DNA of 10,836 nucleotides, from NCBI GenBank assembly GCA_021823555.1, contig JAKANW010000053.1:1-10836 (forward strand), written 5' to 3'. Shown here piece by piece: positions 1 through 6,152 of the stretch (positions are counted from its first letter, which is position 1; each line of letters opens with the position of its first letter). Both the position numbers and the translations under genes were made by a program. This DNA comes from Chloroflexota bacterium (GTDB taxonomy: Bacteria; Chloroflexota; Anaerolineae; Anaerolineales; Villigracilaceae). The notes beneath the pieces are model-generated. The model did no database searches. It had not been told where the DNA came from and saw nothing but the letters and a program-made list of their open reading frames with translations.

Positions 1-2084
1 TTCCGCCCAATGTCATGGGAGCAATTGGGCGCAATTATTATATACAGACCGCCAGCGACCTATTTGCAATCTGGAACTCAGCCACCGGTCAATTGTTGGA
101 TGGGCCGCGGCCGGTAAAAAGCATGTTTACAGGCTTTGGGGGAGCATGTGAAACGAACAATGACGGCGAGACCATCGTGCTCTACGATCACTTGGCTGAC
201 CGATGGGTCATCAGCATGCCTGCTTATGACCCCAATTCGTACCATCAATGTATCGCGGTTTCAAGCACTGCCGATCCAGTCAATGCCCCCTGGTACCTCT
301 ATGATTACCTGATCAGCACCACGAAACAACATGTGAATCCCAAGTTCGGGGTCTGGCCAAATGGTTACTACATGGCAGCGAATGAGTACACCGGCTCCAC
401 GTGGGCAGGAGAATTAGCAGTAGTATTTGAACGCGATAAGATGCTCAATGGGGAGACGGCCCAAATGGTCTCTTTCGATCTATCGCCGAGCAAAGGCCTG
501 CATGACATACTGCCAGCAGATTTGGAGGGTGCTCCGCCGTCCGATACGCCACCAGCTTATTTTCTGCAAATAGACGATGATGGACAGGGATATCCAGCCG
601 ATCAACTGGTGCTAAGCGCCCTGGATGCAAACTGGACCACCGGGATATTTTCATTCAATAGCCCGCTCACTGCAATCCCAACCGAGCCATTTGATTCCAA
701 CCTATGCAATTACAGCGCCGACTGCCTCTCCCAACCCGGAACAGCCAAGAAGTTGGACGCCGTATCCAAGAGCTTAATGTACCGCCTGCAATACCGGTAT
801 ATCAATAATGTAGGCACCCTCAGCGTGGATCACACGGTGAATGTCGGTTCCCATCAGGCTGCCATTCGCTGGTACGAACTGCAAAACCTCGGTGCAGGCG
901 GCTGGGTTGTGATGGATCAAGGCACATATTCGCCTGATGCAGACAATCGTTGGGTGGGCAGCACGGCCATGGATGCCTCTGGGAATCTTGCAGTTGGGTA
1001 TTCGGTCACCAGCAGTACAACTCACCCATCCATCCGCTTCGCAGGCAGATTGGCAGGCGATCCGGCGGGTACACTGGGGCAGGGAGAGGCTACACTGATC
1101 GCCGGAACAGCCAGCCAGACCCTGTCCAACCTGTGGGGCGCTTCCAGTTCCCTAACGCTCGACCCGATGGATGAATGCACTTATTGGTATACAAATGAGT
1201 ATGCCAACGCGCAGGGAAATTGGGCCACCTACATTGACAAATTCGACTTCGGCGCTGGACAATGCGCCAAAGGTGCATCCTATGCTTTGAGCGGAACTGT
1301 GACATCTTCAGTCAACGGATCCCCGATTGCCAATGCAATTGTGCAAACCAATAGCGGTTATTTAACCAGGACAAACAGTCAGGGACAGTATACATTCCCC
1401 GACCTGCCAGCTGGAACCATTGATGTAACCGCCTCCCAAATCGGCTACACAGATTTTACTGCCACTCTCGACCCGGCCACTACCGCCACAATGAATTTTG
1501 CTTTGACACCACATCCAACCTTTGACGATGTACCTTACACGTACTGGGCCTGGTCATGGATCGAACGATTATATGCCGCCGGGATCACAGGTGGCTGCCA
1601 GACCACTCCTACAAAATTATATTGCCCTGACGATCCGGTCACCCGCGCCCAAATGGCAGTCTTCCTCGAACGCGGCATACACGGAGTAGCCTACAGCCCA
1701 CCACCGGCTAACGGATCAATATTTGGAGACGTTTCCTCAAGTTATTGGGCAGCAAAGTGGGTGGAACAGCTATACGCCGATGGGATCACAGGCGGGTGCA
1801 GCAATAGTCCGCTGTTGTACTGCCCGGATGCTAATGTGACACGCGCCCAGATGGCCGTGTTCCTGTTGAAGTCAGAACATGGCAGTTCGTATGCGCCGCC
1901 TGCTGTTGGCTCCGATACCGGCTTTAATGATGTATCAACCGGCTATTGGGCAGCATCCTGGATCAAGCAACTCGCTGCAGAAGGCATCACCGGCGGCTGC
2001 GGAACCGGGATCTATTGCCCGGAGGACCCTGTCACCCGCGCACAAATGGCAATCTTTCTGGTAAAAACTTTTAGCCTGCCATAA
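1..2084 (+). CDS. Secreted surface protein with C-terminal triple SLH domain (5'-partial)
   Basis: The reading frame is open to the left edge (codons before the ATG at 15 read P-P-N-V), so the true start lies upstream; residue numbers here count from that ATG. Residues 1-415 form a large extracellular region rich in Trp, Tyr, Gly and Asp. Its opening resembles the 'PPDTNGxVGPNYYVQ' start seen in secreted bacterial proteins; I cannot assign it a catalytic role. Residues about 420-500 look like a carboxypeptidase-regulatory-like beta-sandwich (SGTVTSSVNGSPIANAIV, then GQYTFPDLPAG). Residues about 502-689 hold three SLH repeats, each with F-x-D-V near the start, then YWA, then a GITGGC...YCP segment and VTRAQMA. 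SLH domains usually anchor proteins to cell-wall polymers, so the protein is probably cell-surface attached. Each repeat carries a Cys pair. The gene ends in TAA at 2082-2084 with no T-tailed terminator nearby. The SLH assignment is firm; the N-terminal function is unknown. Confidence 0.9.
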   Translation, partial: PPNVMGAIGRNYYIQTASDLFAIWNSATGQLLDGPRPVKSMFTGFGGACETNNDGETIVLYDHLADRWVISMPAYDPNSYHQCIAVSSTADPVNAPWYLYDYLISTTKQHVNPKFGVWPNGYYMAANEYTGSTWAGELAVVFERDKMLNGETAQMVSFDLSPSKGLHDILPADLEGAPPSDTPPAYFLQIDDDGQGYPADQLVLSALDANWTTGIFSFNSPLTAIPTEPFDSNLCNYSADCLSQPGTAKKLDAVSKSLMYRLQYRYINNVGTLSVDHTVNVGSHQAAIRWYELQNLGAGGWVVMDQGTYSPDADNRWVGSTAMDASGNLAVGYSVTSSTTHPSIRFAGRLAGDPAGTLGQGEATLIAGTASQTLSNLWGASSSLTLDPMDECTYWYTNEYANAQGNWATYIDKFDFGAGQCAKGASYALSGTVTSSVNGSPIANAIVQTNSGYLTRTNSQGQYTFPDLPAGTIDVTASQIGYTDFTATLDPATTATMNFALTPHPTFDDVPYTYWAWSWIERLYAAGITGGCQTTPTKLYCPDDPVTRAQMAVFLERGIHGVAYSPPPANGSIFGDVSSSYWAAKWVEQLYADGITGGCSNSPLLYCPDANVTRAQMAVFLLKSEHGSSYAPPAVGSDTGFNDVSTGYWAASWIKQLAAEGITGGCGTGIYCPEDPVTRAQMAIFLVKTFSLP

Positions 2085-2115
2085 TCATCCCTAATTCGGA
2101 CAAGCTAAAATTTTG

Positions 2116-2130
2116 CCCGCGGCTAGCGGG
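2116..2130. repeat. Small inverted repeat after the SLH gene
   Basis: CCCGC (2116-2120) and GCGGG (2126-2130) flank a 5-nt spacer, 31 bp after the SLH stop codon. The stem is short and no T run follows, so it is at best a weak transcript-end structure. Confidence 0.3.
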
Positions 2131-2154
2131 AAACCCAAACGAAGATTTTAACCA

Positions 2155-2194
2155 CAGAGACACGGAGCAGTAAAAAAAAGACTCCGTGTCTCTG
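2155..2194. repeat. 13-bp perfect inverted repeat of the 'ACCACAGAGACACGGAG' type
   Basis: CAGAGACACGGAG (2155-2167) is the exact reverse complement of 2182-2194, with a 14-nt spacer containing eight A residues. From memory, strings like ACCACAGAGACACxGAG recur as dispersed non-coding repeats in environmental bacterial genomes; I could not check this. No T tract follows either arm, so I call it a repeat rather than a terminator. It lies in the 201-bp gap between the convergent SLH and lipoprotein genes, which otherwise holds only the other two inverted repeats listed. Confidence 0.7.
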
Positions 2195-2212
2195 GATCTA
2201 ATATGGTGGAGA

Positions 2213-2232
2213 CCAACGACTCCCGTCGTTGG
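2213..2232. repeat. 8-bp stem with tetraloop (REP-like hairpin)
   Basis: CCAACGAC (2213-2220) pairs perfectly with GTCGTTGG (2225-2232) around a 4-nt loop. On the minus strand the loop reads GGGA, which fits the GNRA tetraloop pattern. It lies 54 bp beyond the stop of the leftward lipoprotein gene, so it would be in that transcript's 3' region. It may be a REP-like repeat or a 3'-end stabiliser; a poly-T tail is absent. Confidence 0.6.
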
Positions 2233-2285
2233 GATACCAACTTGGCGCCTCAGTAATGATGTTTTCTTGCTTAAATTTGTGCGCC

Positions 2286-2852
2286 TTATGGCGTGGCAGT
2301 CGGTGTGGGAGTATTGGTCGGTGTGGATGTGGGAGTCGGAGGCGGATAATAGATTTTCAGATTGCTGAGATCAGTACCAGCTTCGATTTGCAAATCAGTT
2401 GCCTGTACCCAGCATGGATCGTGATAGATCGGGTTGACCACGATCCACCAACCCGCGACACTGCCCTTCCCCAGCAATTCGACGCGGGCATCCTTCTTGA
2501 GAGAACTGACCACTTCATATTGATTGCCCGGCCCCACCCAGCACAGAGTATCCCGCAACACCAACGGGTTTTGAGGAGTAGGTGTAGCGCTTGGCACGCT
2601 GGTATCTGTTGGCGGCATACTGGTATCGGTCGGAAGAGAAGAGGCGGCAGGCACCGCGGTCTCACCCGGAGCCAGAGTTGCAGCAACTGGCGCAGAAGCA
2701 GCAGAGGTCAACATGATGGAAAGCGTCGCCACCAGTGCAGTTTCCCGGACATTGGAAGCTTCCGTTGCTGTTACAGAGGGGTAGTTGCAGGCCAGGGCAA
2801 CGGACAAAAAAACAATCCCAAGCGTGGCGAGGCGGACAAAATTTTTACGCAT
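2286..2852 (-). CDS. Lipoprotein with SH3-like domain and Pro/Thr-rich linkers
   Basis: This 188-residue protein starts with a lipoprotein-type signal: Arg/Lys at residues 2-7, a hydrophobic stretch, and VALAC with Cys22 as the likely lipidated residue. The box is slightly off consensus (Ala at -3 rather than Leu). Residues about 40-95 are an Ala/Ser/Thr/Pro linker. Residues about 96-155 resemble a bacterial SH3 domain: LVLRDTLCWVGPGNQYEVV, then a V-E-L-L-G-K-G strand and DPCWVQATDL at the end. Two Cys in CWVGPG and DPCWV could form a disulfide. The C-terminus is a short PTPT-type tail ending at the stop. The domain suggests binding to cell-wall or other extracellular polymers; the partner is unknown. 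The start is supported by a strong GGAGGA ribosome binding site 4 nt before the ATG. The gene is convergent with the SLH gene. Confidence 0.85.
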   Translation of the reverse strand: MRKNFVRLATLGIVFLSVALACNYPSVTATEASNVRETALVATLSIMLTSAASAPVAATLAPGETAVPAASSLPTDTSMPPTDTSVPSATPTPQNPLVLRDTLCWVGPGNQYEVVSSLKKDARVELLGKGSVAGWWIVVNPIYHDPCWVQATDLQIEAGTDLSNLKIYYPPPTPTSTPTNTPTPTATP

Positions 2853-3027
2853 GGTTTCCTCCGAACATCAAATCACTAAACCGAAGAAGAACGTCTGAAG
2901 TCTATTCTACACCTTGACCAGCCGAACACAATAAACCAACTTATGCCGCAAAAATTATATAGTTAAAACAACGGCGGATTCGTATTAGATCGAACGAGAG
3001 ACTTCTTTATTTCATCACCCCGCCAGC
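2853..3027 (-). promoter_or_regulatory. Leader region of the lipoprotein gene, weak promoter candidates
   Basis: This 175-bp gap separates the stop of the regulator gene from the lipoprotein start. On the minus strand it contains a perfect TATAAT (plus 2954-2959) without a good -35, and a TAGAAT (plus 2904-2909) with a poor TTGTGT 16 bp upstream. The GGAGGA at 2857-2862 is the ribosome binding site. I see no clear hairpin terminator for the regulator gene here, so read-through into the lipoprotein gene is possible. Confidence 0.3.
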
Positions 3028-3618
3028 TCACCCAACGCGAAACACGCAGGCAGGGTTCAACTTCACGCGCTGATCCACGTGGGTACCGAGCACCATCTCC
3101 AAGATAGCCGCGTCCATCAGGCACAATTCAGGATGTTTGCCGATGACCGCCGCGTATGGGCACTGCCCAAAGATGAGGCGCGGCCCCTCAGCGCCCGCCT
3201 CCCAGCGCGCCTGATAGTGCAATGGATTGAGTCTCTCAACCATTAACGCAAGACGTTTCGCCATCGGGAGAGCTTCCCCTTTCAGATTCTCCCCCATCCG
3301 TTTCGCCACGGACCTCATGGCCTGTTCCCGTTTCGACGGATGCAACCCATCCAGCCACTCCTCCAGCACGGCATCCAGCAAGGCAGGCAGGTTATCCCCG
3401 GCCAGCGCATTCGACAATCCATACAATTTGACCGGCCGCCCGCGCCCCTCCCTGCGCTGGCTGATGACCGTCACGCGCCCGTCCGCGGCCAGGATGCCTA
3501 AGTGATGGCGGGCATTGGCTGGGGTCACGTTCAGGGCGCGCGCGATCTCATGCGCCGAAACCAGGCGGTTTTTCTTCAAGTATGCTAAAACTTTCTGGCG
3601 GGCGGTTGTCACAGCCAT
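3028..3618 (-). CDS. Winged-helix transcriptional regulator with SufR-like C-terminal cysteines
   Basis: The 196-residue protein begins with a winged helix-turn-helix at residues about 5-70 (VSAHEIARALNVTPANARHH is the recognition region, EGRGRPVKLY the wing), typical of the ArsR-like COG2345 group. The C-terminal half is alpha-helical and ends in a Cys-containing module: FGQCPY (Cys153), HPELCLMD (Cys166) and NPACVFRV (Cys191), spacing C-x12-C-x24-C. SufR, the cyanobacterial repressor of the suf operon, belongs to this group and binds an Fe-S cluster through C-terminal cysteines; I recall its first spacing as also x12. An Fe-S or redox-sensing role is therefore plausible but inferred. The gene is divergent from a transcription unit encoding Fe-S proteins and two Fe-S assembly factors. 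It has no Shine-Dalgarno; a TATAAT lies 6 nt before the ATG, suggesting a leaderless mRNA. Family call is strong; ligand and targets are not proven. Confidence 0.85.
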   Translation of the reverse strand: MAVTTARQKVLAYLKKNRLVSAHEIARALNVTPANARHHLGILAADGRVTVISQRREGRGRPVKLYGLSNALAGDNLPALLDAVLEEWLDGLHPSKREQAMRSVAKRMGENLKGEALPMAKRLALMVERLNPLHYQARWEAGAEGPRLIFGQCPYAAVIGKHPELCLMDAAILEMVLGTHVDQRVKLNPACVFRVG

Positions 3619-3624
3619 GGGGTG

Positions 3625-3652
3625 ATTATACTCATAAATTTATTTATGAAAA
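3625..3652 (-). promoter_or_regulatory. Promoter of the regulator gene, positioned for a leaderless mRNA
   Basis: On the minus strand a perfect TATAAT (plus 3625-3630) is followed by CACCCC and then the ATG, so transcription would begin at or within a base of the start codon. A 4/6 match to the -35 box (TTTTCA, plus 3647-3652) lies 16 bp upstream. The absence of any Shine-Dalgarno before this ATG agrees with leaderless translation. Confidence 0.65.
3632..3649. promoter_or_regulatory. Palindromic operator candidate 1 (18 bp, perfect)
   Basis: TCATAAAT-TT-ATTTATGA is a perfect dyad lying in the -10/-35 spacer of the leftward regulator promoter and entering its -35. A dimeric winged-helix protein bound here would block its own promoter, which suggests autoregulation. 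The region is AT-rich, which raises the chance of accidental symmetry, but an eight-base arm is more than expected. Confidence 0.5.
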
Positions 3653-3667
3653 TATATATTTGCATAA
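3644..3667. promoter_or_regulatory. Palindromic operator candidate 2 (24 bp, one mismatched pair)
   Basis: This dyad has 11 of 12 pairs matched: TTATGA at 3644-3649, a perfect AAATATATATTT core at 3650-3661, and GCATAA at 3662-3667. It ends 5 bp before the -35 of the rightward promoter and shares its left arm with operator candidate 1. Together they give three copies of TTATG(A/C) in alternating orientation, so one protein could control both divergent promoters. Confidence 0.45.
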
Positions 3668-3672
3668 TTCGG

Positions 3673-3700
3673 TTGACTTTGAATACTGAGGTGCTATAAT
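3673..3700 (+). promoter_or_regulatory. Strong sigma70-type promoter for the aldehyde dehydrogenase-nuo-mrp transcription unit
   Basis: TTGACT (3673-3678, 5/6 to consensus) and a perfect TATAAT (3695-3700) are separated by 16 bp. Transcription should start near 3707, giving a leader of about 55 nt to the ATG at 3762. No other comparable promoter was seen between here and the terminator at 9851, so all six rightward genes may be read from it. Confidence 0.75.
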
Positions 3701-3712
3701 CCAACCCGCTAG

Positions 3713-3735
3713 GCAGGCAGGTTTGGACTGCCTGC
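3713..3735 (+). repeat. Hairpin in the leader of the aldehyde dehydrogenase mRNA
   Basis: GCAGGCAG (3713-3720) and CTGCCTGC (3728-3735) form a perfect 8-bp stem with a 7-nt loop, starting about 6 nt after the predicted transcription start. It could stabilise the 5' end or be a protein site. It also covers the TTG at 3723, which argues against that codon as a start. Confidence 0.5.
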
Positions 3736-3761
3736 GAATTCTTGCAGGAAACTTTAGGAAT

Positions 3762-5240
3762 ATGGAATTCCAGAATTACATCAACGGCAAGTGGCTCCCC
3801 GGTCGGAAAAGCCAAATATTCGACACGATCAACCCCGCAGACGAATCCGTGCTGGCGCAGGTCGCCGCGGCCAATGCAGCGGATGTTGAGTCCGCGGTGC
3901 AGGCCGCCACAGATGCGTTCCAGTCCTGGCGGCTGACGCCCGCCCCCCTACGCGGTGAACTGCTCTTCAAGATCGGCGACATTCTCAAACAAAAGAAAGA
4001 GGAACTGGCCCGCCTGCTCACCCAGGATATGGGCAAGGTGATCGCCGAAGCGCGCGGGGATGTGCAGGAAGCCATTGACATGGCCTATTACATGGGTGGC
4101 GAGGGGCGGCGTCTGCTCGGCTATACCGCGCCGGTCGAAATGCCAAATAAATTTGGCATGGCTGTGCGGGATCCGGCGGGCGTTGTTGGTTTGATCACAC
4201 CCTGGAATTTCCCCATCGCAGTGCCCTCGTGGAAAATCTTCCCCGCGCTCGTGGCGGGCAATACGGTCATCTGGAAGCCCTCGCCAGAGACCCCGGCCAT
4301 TTCCGCTGCGTTCGTCAAGGTATTTGAAGAAGCCGGGTTGCCAAAGGGCGTGTTCAACCTGCTGCTGGCCCCCGGTGTGGAAGTGGGTAAGGCGCTCATC
4401 GGCCACCCCGGCGTGCGCGTGCTCTCGTTCACCGGTTCCACCGTCACCGGGCGCGCCATTGCGGAGGAAGCAGCCCGCCTGAACAAGAAAGTCTCGCTGG
4501 AGATGGGCGGCAAGAATGCCATCATCGTCCTGGACGACGCCAATCTCGAGTTGGTCGCCGATGCGACCCTGTGGGCTGCCTTCGGCACCAGCGGACAGCG
4601 CTGCACGGCTGCCAGCCGCTTGATCGTCCAGAAGGGCATCGCGCCGAAAGTCAAGGAAGCGCTCGTGGAGCGGACCCGGAAGCTTAAGCTCGGCAATGGT
4701 TTGGATGAGTCGGTCCAGGTCGGGCCGGTCATCAACCGGGCTGCCATCCAACGCATCCATAACTATGTGCAGATCGGACAGAAGGAAGGCGCGCGGGTTT
4801 TGGTCGGCGCCTCGGTAGCGGATGTTAACGGGAAAGGCTTTTTCTACTCCCCCACCCTGTTTGACGGAGTCCAGCCCGGGTCCACGCTGGAACGGGAAGA
4901 GATCTTCGGCCCGGTGCTTTCGATCATCGAAGTCGGCGCGTTGGAAGAGGCCATGGCGGTCAACAATCGTTCACAGTACGGCCTTTCCACTTCCATTTTC
5001 ACGCAAGATGTGAACCGCGCCTTCACCGCCATGCGTGACATCTTCAGCGGCATTGTGTACATCAACCACGGCACCACCGGCGCGGAGATCCAGTTCCCGT
5101 TCGGCGGGATCCGCGGCACCGGCAACGGGCATCGCGAAGCCGGCCAGACCGCGCTGGAGGTGTTCACCGAATGGAAATCCATTTATGTGGATTATTCCGG
5201 TACCTTGCAGCGGGCGCAGATTGATAACAGGGAAGGGTAG
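3762..5240 (+). CDS. NAD(P)-dependent aldehyde dehydrogenase
   Basis: The 492-residue protein oxidises an aldehyde to the acid with NAD(P)+. It is full length for the ALDH superfamily, with the conserved parts in order: oxyanion Asn149 in TPWNFP, cofactor-binding FTGSTVTGR, general base Glu247 in SLEMGGKN, catalytic Cys281 in SGQRCTAASR, and Glu380 in EEIFGPV. The Glu-Cys distance of 34 equals that of ALDH2. The ending (FGGIRGTGNGHREAGQTALE, then FTEWKSIYVDYSG) resembles a clade usually annotated only as 'aldehyde dehydrogenase family', so the substrate is unknown. I start it at the ATG giving MEFQNYINGKWLP, which aligns with family N-termini; a TTG at 3723 would add 13 unlikely residues inside a hairpin. 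Shine-Dalgarno is weak (AGGAA at 3746-3750 or AGGA at 3756-3759). It is the first gene after the strong promoter; its link to complex I is not obvious. Confidence 0.93.
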   Translation: MEFQNYINGKWLPGRKSQIFDTINPADESVLAQVAAANAADVESAVQAATDAFQSWRLTPAPLRGELLFKIGDILKQKKEELARLLTQDMGKVIAEARGDVQEAIDMAYYMGGEGRRLLGYTAPVEMPNKFGMAVRDPAGVVGLITPWNFPIAVPSWKIFPALVAGNTVIWKPSPETPAISAAFVKVFEEAGLPKGVFNLLLAPGVEVGKALIGHPGVRVLSFTGSTVTGRAIAEEAARLNKKVSLEMGGKNAIIVLDDANLELVADATLWAAFGTSGQRCTAASRLIVQKGIAPKVKEALVERTRKLKLGNGLDESVQVGPVINRAAIQRIHNYVQIGQKEGARVLVGASVADVNGKGFFYSPTLFDGVQPGSTLEREEIFGPVLSIIEVGALEEAMAVNNRSQYGLSTSIFTQDVNRAFTAMRDIFSGIVYINHGTTGAEIQFPFGGIRGTGNGHREAGQTALEVFTEWKSIYVDYSGTLQRAQIDNREG

Positions 5241-5277
5241 GTTGGGAATTGATAGATTGGAAGTTAGCGAAGGACGC

Positions 5278-5322
5278 CCAATTTACCGACCACCAATTTA
5301 CCAACCACCAATGTACCAGCCA
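5278..5322. repeat. Three tandem 15-bp repeats just before iscX
   Basis: CCAATTTACCGACCA, CCAATTTACCAACCA and CCAATGTACCAGCCA follow each other without gaps and end 2 bp before the iscX ATG. The copies differ at only three positions. They fill most of the 84-bp gap after the aldehyde dehydrogenase stop and leave no recognisable Shine-Dalgarno for iscX. An in-frame stop at 5265 shows they are not coding in the iscX frame. Confidence 0.85.
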
Positions 5323-5324
5323 TC

Positions 5325-5531
5325 ATGACCCTCACCTGGGAAGCGACCTACGCCATCGCCCTGGAACTCCGCCGGCAGCACCCGGATGTGAACATGGAAG
5401 ATGTCTCGCTCCGGCAGGTGTACGACTGGACGCTTGGACTTCAGGAATTCGAGGATGACCCGTCGTTATGCAACGACGACATCCTGCAAGCAATCTTTCA
5501 AGACTGGTTCGAGGAGAACATTCATGGATAA
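5325..5531 (+). CDS. iscX: IscX-family Fe-S cluster assembly protein
   Basis: This 68-residue acidic protein matches IscX (YfhJ) along its full length: [20 protein letters not shown] aligns with the E. coli N-terminus ([20 protein letters not shown]), and [20 protein letters not shown] aligns with the family's LEDFDDDP...ILEAIL segment. IscX is a small winged-helix-like protein that binds Fe2+ and the cysteine desulfurase IscS through acidic residues and modulates iron supply or sulfur transfer in Fe-S assembly. It is normally encoded at the end of isc operons; here no iscS, iscU or fdx is nearby and it instead sits directly before nuoB, overlapping it by 8 bp, so the two are probably translationally coupled. 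No good ribosome binding site precedes its ATG; the preceding 45 bp are tandem repeats. The start matches the family N-terminus. Confidence 0.88.
   Translation: MTLTWEATYAIALELRRQHPDVNMEDVSLRQVYDWTLGLQEFEDDPSLCNDDILQAIFQDWFEENIHG
5511..5516 (+). promoter_or_regulatory. Ribosome binding site of nuoB inside iscX
   Basis: GAGGAG lies 7 nt before the nuoB ATG at 5524 and is embedded in the last codons of iscX. It selects 5524 as the start over an upstream in-frame start at 5401, whose extra 41 residues do not resemble NuoB. Confidence 0.75.
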
Positions 5532-6150
5532 TGAAAAACTAAGTTTGCCCGGCTACGACATTCCACCCGAATTGGAAAATGTCGTTGCCATTACCACGCT
5601 CGACAGAATTTACAACTGGGGACGTCGTTCCTCCGTGTGGCCTTTGATGTTCGGCCTGGCATGCTGCGCCATCGAAATGATCGCGGCCCAGGCCGCCCGC
5701 TACGATATGGCCCGCTTCGGCATGGAAGTCATGCGCCCCACCCCGCGCCAGGCCGACATGATGCTGGTCTCCGGCACTGTTACCAAGAAGATGGTGCCGC
5801 TGATCGTACGCCTGTTCAACCAGATGCCTGAGCCAAAGTACGTGGTGGCCATGGGCGCCTGCGCCTCCGGCGGCGGCCCATTCAAGGAAGGCTACAACGT
5901 AGTGGCTGGAATTGACAAATTCCTGCCGGTGGACGTTTACATCCCCGGCTGCCCTCCCACCCCCCAGGCCCTGATCGCGGGCATGATCAAATTGCAAGAG
6001 AAAATTGACAAGCAGTCCCTCAAGCAGGTGCGCTGGTACAAGAAAGGTGCGGACTCGGTTGAAATCCCGGTGCCCGTTTTGGGTCCGGATTTGATTGACC
6101 TGCGCCGCTCGGAAGAGATCAAGAAGATCGCCACGGAAAAGGAAGGCTAG
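5524..6150 (+). CDS. nuoB: NADH-quinone oxidoreductase subunit B (NuoB)
   Basis: NuoB carries the terminal [4Fe-4S] cluster N2, which passes electrons to quinone in complex I. The 208-residue protein shows the conserved tandem cysteines Cys47-Cys48 in [10 protein letters not shown], Cys113 in [14 protein letters not shown] and Cys143 in [13 protein letters not shown]. The Cys48-Cys113 distance of 65 equals that in E. coli NuoB (64 to 129). The R-F-G-M-E segment and GTVTKKM are also typical. It acts on the cytoplasmic side of the membrane, contacting NuoD and NuoI. The gene overlaps iscX by 8 bp and is followed 2 bp later by nuoCD, so the three are tightly coupled. nuoA, which commonly precedes nuoB, is not here. 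Confidence 0.97.
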   Translation: MDNEKLSLPGYDIPPELENVVAITTLDRIYNWGRRSSVWPLMFGLACCAIEMIAAQAARYDMARFGMEVMRPTPRQADMMLVSGTVTKKMVPLIVRLFNQMPEPKYVVAMGACASGGGPFKEGYNVVAGIDKFLPVDVYIPGCPPTPQALIAGMIKLQEKIDKQSLKQVRWYKKGADSVEIPVPVLGPDLIDLRRSEEIKKIATEKEG

Positions 6151-6152
6151 AC

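Noticed and set aside
2155..2194. Terminator for the SLH gene
   Set aside because: The stem is perfect but no T run follows on either strand; the A run is in the loop.
2229..2879. Long plus-strand open frame opposite the lipoprotein gene
   Set aside because: Its translation is low-complexity and resembles no family, whereas the minus strand has a signal peptide, an SH3-like domain and a strong ribosome binding site.
3723..3761. Upstream TTG start for the aldehyde dehydrogenase
   Set aside because: It lies in the loop of a leader hairpin, adds 13 residues unlike family N-termini, and the ATG at 3762 gives the normal ALDH beginning.
3948..4760. Long antisense open frames within the aldehyde dehydrogenase gene
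   Set aside because: They are His/Arg/Asp-rich shadows of a GC-rich gene with intact catalytic motifs on the plus strand; similar shadows over nuoCD and mrp were dismissed for the same reason.
5278..5322. CRISPR-like array
   Set aside because: The 15-bp units are contiguous with no spacers and there are no cas genes.
5401..5523. 41-residue N-terminal extension of NuoB
   Set aside because: It is the iscX gene read in another frame, and GAGGAG at 5511-5516 points to the ATG at 5524.
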